Positions 60,062 through 64,000 of a stretch of 64,000 bases of DNA are shown here, piece by piece (the stretch's first letter is position 1; every line of letters begins with the position of its first letter). Location of the stretch: assembly GCF_040712085.1 (NCBI RefSeq), contig NZ_JBFCVK010000012.1, positions 51,008 through 115,007 of the forward strand, read 5' to 3'. This DNA is from Aquibaculum sediminis. Its GTDB lineage: Bacteria > Pseudomonadota > Alphaproteobacteria > Kiloniellales > DSM-21159. The translations under genes and the position numbers were made by a program. The notes beneath the pieces were generated by a model. That model was not told the origin of the DNA. It ran no database searches and saw nothing but the letters and a program-made list of their open reading frames with translations.

Positions 60062-61252
60062 GTGGCAACAGACAGCGATCGAGGCGCAACCGCTTCGTCG
60101 AAAACGCCATTCTGGTATGATCCGCGCTTTCGCGCGATCTTCTTTCAGATTCTCACCGTCGTTCTGGTCCTGGCCGGCATCGGCTACCTCGTCTCCAACG
60201 TGATGACGAACCTGGAACGGCAGAACATCGCCAGCGGCTTCGGCTTCCTCAACCGGGAAGCGGGCTTCGCCATCGCCGAATCGATGGTCAGCTACAGCGC
60301 GGCGGATAGCTATGGCCGCGCCTTCATCGTCGGCATTCTCAACACCTTCCGGGTGGCCCTGCTGGGAGTGGCGCTGGCGACGATCATCGGCGTGCTGGTG
60401 GGCATCGCGCGACTCTCGTCCAACTGGCTGATCGCCAAGCTGGCCTCGGTCTACATCGAGGTGATGCGCAACCTGCCGCTCCTGCTGCAGCTTTTCATCT
60501 GGTATGGCGTGATCACGGTCAGCCTGCCCGGCCCGCGCGATGCGATGAACCCGATGACGGGCATCTACCTCAGCAACCGCGGCTTCATGATCCCCGCGCC
60601 GGCAGCCGACCCGATCCACGCCTATATGGGCATCGCCGCCCTGCTGGCTCTGGCGGTGGGCTACCTCATCCGCCGTTGGGCCAAGCAGCGCCAGATCGAT
60701 ACCGGCAAGCAGTTCCCGGTCTACAAGACTAGCCTCGGCCTGTTGATCCTCTTCCCGGCCATTGCCTGGGTGCTCGGCGGCGCGCCGACGGTCATGGAAT
60801 TGCCGACGCTGCAGGGCTTCAACTTCCGCGGCGGCCTGACCTTGACGCCGGAGTTCGCCGCGCTGCTCTTCGGCCTGACCTTCTACACCGCGGCCTTCAT
60901 CGCCGAGATCGTGCGCGGCGGCATCTTGGCGGTCAGCTATGGACAGAGCGAAGCCGCCTTCGCCCTCGGCTTGCGCAAGGGCATGGTGCTGCGCTTCATC
61001 GTGCTGCCCCAGGCCCTGCGCATCATCATACCCCCGACCACCAGTCAGTACCTGAATCTGACGAAGAACTCCTCGCTGGCGGTGGCCATCGGGTATCCCG
61101 ATCTCGTCTCGGTGGGCAACACCACCTTGAACCAGACCGGACAGGCCATCGAGGCGATCACCATCTTCATGGCGGTCTACCTGACGCTCAGCCTGACGAT
61201 CTCCCTGATCATGAACTGGTATAACAGGGCAATCGCCCTGGTGGAGCGCTGA
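60062..61252 (+). CDS. aapQ: General L-amino acid ABC transporter, permease
   Basis: A 396-residue inner-membrane permease of the HisM/ArtM family with about eight hydrophobic segments. The ABC-permease EAA-type loop near the C-terminus is FALGLRKGMVLRFIVLPQALR followed by IIPPTTSQYLNLTKNSSLAVAIGYPDL. It pairs with AapM as the channel. The start is GTG 60062 with GGGAGG 8 nt upstream. The long leader after aapJ holds the hairpin at 59919. Confidence 0.95.
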   Translation: MATDSDRGATASSKTPFWYDPRFRAIFFQILTVVLVLAGIGYLVSNVMTNLERQNIASGFGFLNREAGFAIAESMVSYSAADSYGRAFIVGILNTFRVALLGVALATIIGVLVGIARLSSNWLIAKLASVYIEVMRNLPLLLQLFIWYGVITVSLPGPRDAMNPMTGIYLSNRGFMIPAPAADPIHAYMGIAALLALAVGYLIRRWAKQRQIDTGKQFPVYKTSLGLLILFPAIAWVLGGAPTVMELPTLQGFNFRGGLTLTPEFAALLFGLTFYTAAFIAEIVRGGILAVSYGQSEAAFALGLRKGMVLRFIVLPQALRIIIPPTTSQYLNLTKNSSLAVAIGYPDLVSVGNTTLNQTGQAIEAITIFMAVYLTLSLTISLIMNWYNRAIALVER

Positions 61253-61255
61253 GCC

Positions 61256-62389
61256 ATGACCGATCAGACGCTCAACCGCACCGTTCAGCAGGCCGCGCGC
61301 GCAGGCGGCGACTCACCGATCGTACAGCCGCCGACCACCAAGACAGGCGTCATCGGCTGGCTGCGCGCCAACCTCTTCAGCACCTGGTACAACTCCCTGG
61401 CCACGCTGATCCTGCTCTACATACTGGCGAAGATCATTCCCGGTATTGTCGACTGGCTCTTCATCAGCGCGGTCTGGACCCATACCGAACCGGAGGTCTG
61501 TCGAGCCGCCGACGGTGCTTGCTGGGCCTTCATCCATGAAAAGTACCGGCTGATCCTTTTCGGCACCTACCCCTTCGACGAGCAGTGGCGCCCGACCCTG
61601 GCGGTTTTGCTCTACCTTGTCCTGCTTCTGGCCAGTTGCAACCGCGCCTTCTGGAAGCCCTGGCTGGGTGTCGCCTGGGTCGCCATGCTGGCGGTAATCG
61701 GGACGCTGATGTACGGCGGCGTCTTCGGCCTGACCCAGGTGCCGACCACCCGCTGGGGCGGCCTGCCGCTGACCTTGATGCTGGCCTCCTTCGCGCTGGC
61801 GATCGGCTTTCCGCTGGGCATCCTCATGGCCCTGGGCCGACGCTCGAACCTGCCCATCGTGCGGATCCTCTCGGTGGCCTACATCGAGCTGATCCGCGGC
61901 GTTCCGCTGATCACCGTGCTGTTCATGGCCTCGGTGATGCTGCCGCTCTTCCTGCCCCAGGGAGTGTCGATCAACAACCTGCTGCGCGCCCAGATCGGCA
62001 TCATCCTCTTCGCCTCTGCCTATCTGGCGGAGGTGGTGCGTGGCGGGCTGCAGGCCATTCCCAAGGGCCAATACGAGGCCGCCGACAGCATTGGCCTCGG
62101 CTATTGGCAGAAGACGCGCCTCATCATCCTGCCCCAGGCCTTGCGGATCTCGATCCCGCCGCTGGTGAACACCTTCATCGGTCTGTTCAAGGACACCTCG
62201 CTGGTGATCATCGTCGGGCTGTTCGATCTGGTGGGTGCCGCCAAGGCGGCGCTGACCGATCCCTCCTGGCGCGGTTTCTACCGCGAATCCTACTTCTTCA
62301 TTGCCATGATCTATTTCGTCTTCTGCTTCTCCATGTCGAAGTACTCGCAGTACCTCGAGAAGAGGCTGAACGTCGGAACCCGTCGCTGA
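61256..62389 (+). CDS. aapM: General L-amino acid ABC transporter, permease
   Basis: A 377-residue permease, partner of AapQ. It has the long N-terminal part characteristic of AapM with several extra membrane helices and an extracytoplasmic loop containing two Cys (EVCRAADGACWAF), which could form a disulfide. The EAA loop is DSIGLGYWQKTRLIILPQALR, and IPPLVNTFIGLFKDTSLV follows. It starts 3 nt after the aapQ stop, consistent with translational coupling. Confidence 0.95.
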   Translation: MTDQTLNRTVQQAARAGGDSPIVQPPTTKTGVIGWLRANLFSTWYNSLATLILLYILAKIIPGIVDWLFISAVWTHTEPEVCRAADGACWAFIHEKYRLILFGTYPFDEQWRPTLAVLLYLVLLLASCNRAFWKPWLGVAWVAMLAVIGTLMYGGVFGLTQVPTTRWGGLPLTLMLASFALAIGFPLGILMALGRRSNLPIVRILSVAYIELIRGVPLITVLFMASVMLPLFLPQGVSINNLLRAQIGIILFASAYLAEVVRGGLQAIPKGQYEAADSIGLGYWQKTRLIILPQALRISIPPLVNTFIGLFKDTSLVIIVGLFDLVGAAKAALTDPSWRGFYRESYFFIAMIYFVFCFSMSKYSQYLEKRLNVGTRR

Positions 62390-62402
62390 GGATGACCCTG
62401 TC

Positions 62403-63185
62403 ATGAGCCTAGCAAGCGAACGCCACCCCCCCACCGCCCGCGCCGCCAGCGGCAGCCCGATCATCGAGATGAACGGGGTCAACAAGTGGTTCGGTGAGTT
62501 TCACGTCCTGAAGGAAATCCATCTCGCCGTGGAGCGGAAGGAGCGGATCGTCATCTGCGGTCCCTCCGGCTCGGGAAAATCAACCATGATCCGCTGCATC
62601 AATGCCCTGGAGGAACACCAGCGCGGCAAGATCGTGGTGGACGGCATCGAACTGACCTCGAACCTGAAGAACATCGATGCTATCCGGCGCGAGGTCGGCA
62701 TGGTTTTCCAGCAGTTCAATCTCTTCCCGCATCTCACGGTGATGGAGAACCTGACGCTGGCGCCGATCTGGGTGCGCAAGGTGCCCAAGAAGGAGGCCGA
62801 GGAAACGGCCATGTACTACCTGGAGCGCGTACGCATCCCGGAGCAGGCCCAGAAGTATCCGGGGCAGCTTTCCGGCGGCCAGCAGCAGCGCGTGGCGATC
62901 GCGCGCTCGCTCTGCATGAAGCCGAAAATCATGCTGTTCGACGAGCCCACCTCCGCCCTCGACCCGGAGATGGTCAAGGAGGTGCTGGACACCATGGTCT
63001 CGCTCGCCGAGGAGGGCATGACCATGCTCTGCGTCACCCACGAGATGGGCTTCGCGCGCACGGTGGCCGACCGGGTGATCTTCATGGACTTCGGCGAGAT
63101 CGTCGAACAGAACCGCCCGGAAGAGTTCTTCGGCAACCCGCAGTCCGATCGTCTCAAGCTCTTCCTCAGCCAGATCCTGCATTAA
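62403..63185 (+). CDS. aapP: General L-amino acid ABC transporter, ATPase
   Basis: A 260-residue ABC ATPase of the polar amino-acid group. Walker A is GPSGSGKSTMIRC near residue 59, the Q-loop MVFQQFNLFPHLTV, the signature LSGGQQQRVAIARSL near 160, Walker B IMLFDEPTSALDPE, and the switch His in CVTHEMGFARTV. It energises AapQM. It starts 13 nt after aapM and ends the operon, with a short hairpin at 63229-63247. Confidence 0.96.
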   Translation: MSLASERHPPTARAASGSPIIEMNGVNKWFGEFHVLKEIHLAVERKERIVICGPSGSGKSTMIRCINALEEHQRGKIVVDGIELTSNLKNIDAIRREVGMVFQQFNLFPHLTVMENLTLAPIWVRKVPKKEAEETAMYYLERVRIPEQAQKYPGQLSGGQQQRVAIARSLCMKPKIMLFDEPTSALDPEMVKEVLDTMVSLAEEGMTMLCVTHEMGFARTVADRVIFMDFGEIVEQNRPEEFFGNPQSDRLKLFLSQILH

Positions 63186-63228
63186 GGGCACGGCAAGGCA
63201 GTTCGGTACGTAAAACCGGGGGCTCGTC

Positions 63229-63247
63229 ACCGCCGCCCGGCGGCGGT
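63229..63247 (+). terminator. Possible terminator after aapP
   Basis: ACCGCCG (63229-63235) and CGGCGGT (63241-63247) form a perfect 7-bp stem with a 5-nt loop, 44 nt after the aapP stop and 33 nt before the flavin reductase start. There is no T-run. Confidence 0.4.
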
Positions 63248-63279
63248 ACCCTGCGCGCCTGTCGCAGGAGGAGACTTGC

Positions 63280-63906
63280 ATGTTCTTCGAGCCCGGCCAG
63301 CACAAGCAGCACGGCCTGCCCTACAACCCCTTCAAGGCGCTGGTGGTGCCGCGTCCCATCGGCTGGATCACGACGATTGGGTCCGACGGTGTGGTGAACC
63401 TGGCGCCCTACAGTTTCTTCAACGGGCTCTCCGACGCGCCGCCCATGGTCTTCTTCGCCAGCAACGGCAAGCCGCGCAGCCAGGACGGCGGCAAGGACAG
63501 CCTGCGCAACGCCGAGGAGAGCGGCGAGTTCGTCGTCAATCTCGTCACCTGGGATCTGCGCGAGGCCATGAACGCCACCGCCGCCCCCCTAGCCCCGGGT
63601 GAGAGCGAACTGGAGCGCACCAAGCTCACCCTGGCGCCCTCGGAAAAGGTGAGCGTGCCGCGGATTGCGGACTCGCCGGCGCACCTGGAATGCCGCTGGA
63701 TCAAGACGGTGGACCTGCCCTGCACCCTGCCCGACACCGGCAACCACATGGTGATCGGCGAGGTGGTGGGCATCCACATCGAGGAGTCGCTGCTGACCGA
63801 CAAGGGCCTGGTCGACCTGGCCCGCGCCCGGCCCGTCGGCCGGCTGGGCTACATGGACTACACCGTGGTCGATACCATCTTCGCCATGGAACGCCCGAAG
63901 CGCTAG
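63280..63906 (+). CDS. Flavin reductase family protein
   Basis: A 208-residue FMN-binding split-barrel protein of the flavin reductase-like family. It contains KALVVPRPIGWITTIGSDGVVNLAPYSFFNGLSDAPPMV in pieces and HMVIGEVVGIHIEESLL, both typical. It may reduce flavins or act as a flavin-dependent partner enzyme; no oxygenase partner is next to it. The GGAGGAG Shine-Dalgarno sequence lies 8 nt upstream. It is complete, and only 14 nt separate its stop from the insertion-sequence transposase stop. Confidence 0.88.
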   Translation: MFFEPGQHKQHGLPYNPFKALVVPRPIGWITTIGSDGVVNLAPYSFFNGLSDAPPMVFFASNGKPRSQDGGKDSLRNAEESGEFVVNLVTWDLREAMNATAAPLAPGESELERTKLTLAPSEKVSVPRIADSPAHLECRWIKTVDLPCTLPDTGNHMVIGEVVGIHIEESLLTDKGLVDLARARPVGRLGYMDYTVVDTIFAMERPKR

Positions 63907-63920
63907 AGTATCCGTGTTGA

Positions 63921-64000
63921 TCAAGAAGGAAAGTTGACCCATGGACGCTGATCTCTGAGGAGGGCGTTTGCGAGGATCACGAGCTTGCGCATGATGGCTG
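63921..64000 (-). mobile_element. IS110-like transposase, C-terminal fragment
   Basis: Read on the minus strand, the last 80 bp encode AIMRKLVILANALLRDQRPW and five more residues before a TGA at 63921. The MRKLxxLxNALLRDxRPW pattern is the usual C-terminus of IS110/IS116/IS902-family transposases. The rest of the element is beyond the right edge. The element end therefore lies between 63907 and 63920, directly after the flavin reductase stop. The element may be whole or a remnant; this cannot be seen. Confidence 0.72.

Overview
The window is GC-rich, gene-dense DNA from an alphaproteobacterium, probably a member of the Rhodospirillales or a close relative. Markers for this are the aapJQMP general amino-acid transporter, the 40-residue aa3-type cytochrome c oxidase subunit IV, the TAXI-type TRAP receptor with a fused permease, the metX-metW pair, the short BolA and ribbon-helix-helix proteins, and a palindromic repeat of a type common in this class. 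The genus cannot be named from the sequence alone. I see no rRNA, tRNA or CRISPR array. The right edge cuts into an insertion sequence that looks like IS110.

Left part (1-12.9 kb): a trehalose operon, otsB (cut by the window edge), a GH15 glucosidase and otsA, abuts a convergent three-gene catabolic operon (diaminopropionate ammonia-lyase-like enzyme, M24 peptidase, Asp/Glu racemase). Glucokinase follows. An aromatic amino-acid operon (chorismate mutase, hisC, tyrC) is divergent from metX-metW.

Middle left (12.9-25.7 kb): a NaChBac-like voltage-gated sodium channel, aspS, a TAXI TRAP transporter, RNase D, the helicase HrpB and a BcsB-like envelope protein with no cellulose synthase beside it. 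A Nudix hydrolase and an AbiE-type toxin-antitoxin pair lie at 25.7-28 kb. The pair sits in DNA of visibly lower GC and has a perfect inverted repeat, a probable operator, in front of the antitoxin.

Middle (28-45 kb): small housekeeping genes (ribbon-helix-helix protein, BolA, EamA exporter, TPR protein, GST, lepA, quinone reductase), a secreted lipase-like hydrolase, and an operon otnK-otnC-TauD dioxygenase. OtnK and OtnC act in four-carbon sugar-acid catabolism. DenD, which belongs to the same D-erythronate pathway, lies about 6 kb away. Between them are a 1-Cys peroxiredoxin, two overlapping cytochrome c genes, a CinA-like protein, a lipoprotein, cytochrome oxidase subunit IV and an MFS transporter.

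Copper and stress block (45-51.6 kb, all on the minus strand): multicopper oxidase, short HPF-like ribosome factor, a Met/Gly-rich EF-hand protein built on a 15-bp tandem repeat, a YflT-like stress protein and a CopA-type P-type ATPase. Together they look like periplasmic copper oxidation, binding and efflux.

Right part (51.6-64 kb): sulfur and amino-acid metabolism (metC, cysK, sseA) with repair and quality-control genes (ogt, AlaX, ADP-ribose pyrophosphatase), a ModE-type HTH protein and a double GNAT acetyltransferase. The aapJQMP operon follows, with a UUCG-capped hairpin after the receptor gene, then a flavin reductase and the insertion-sequence end.
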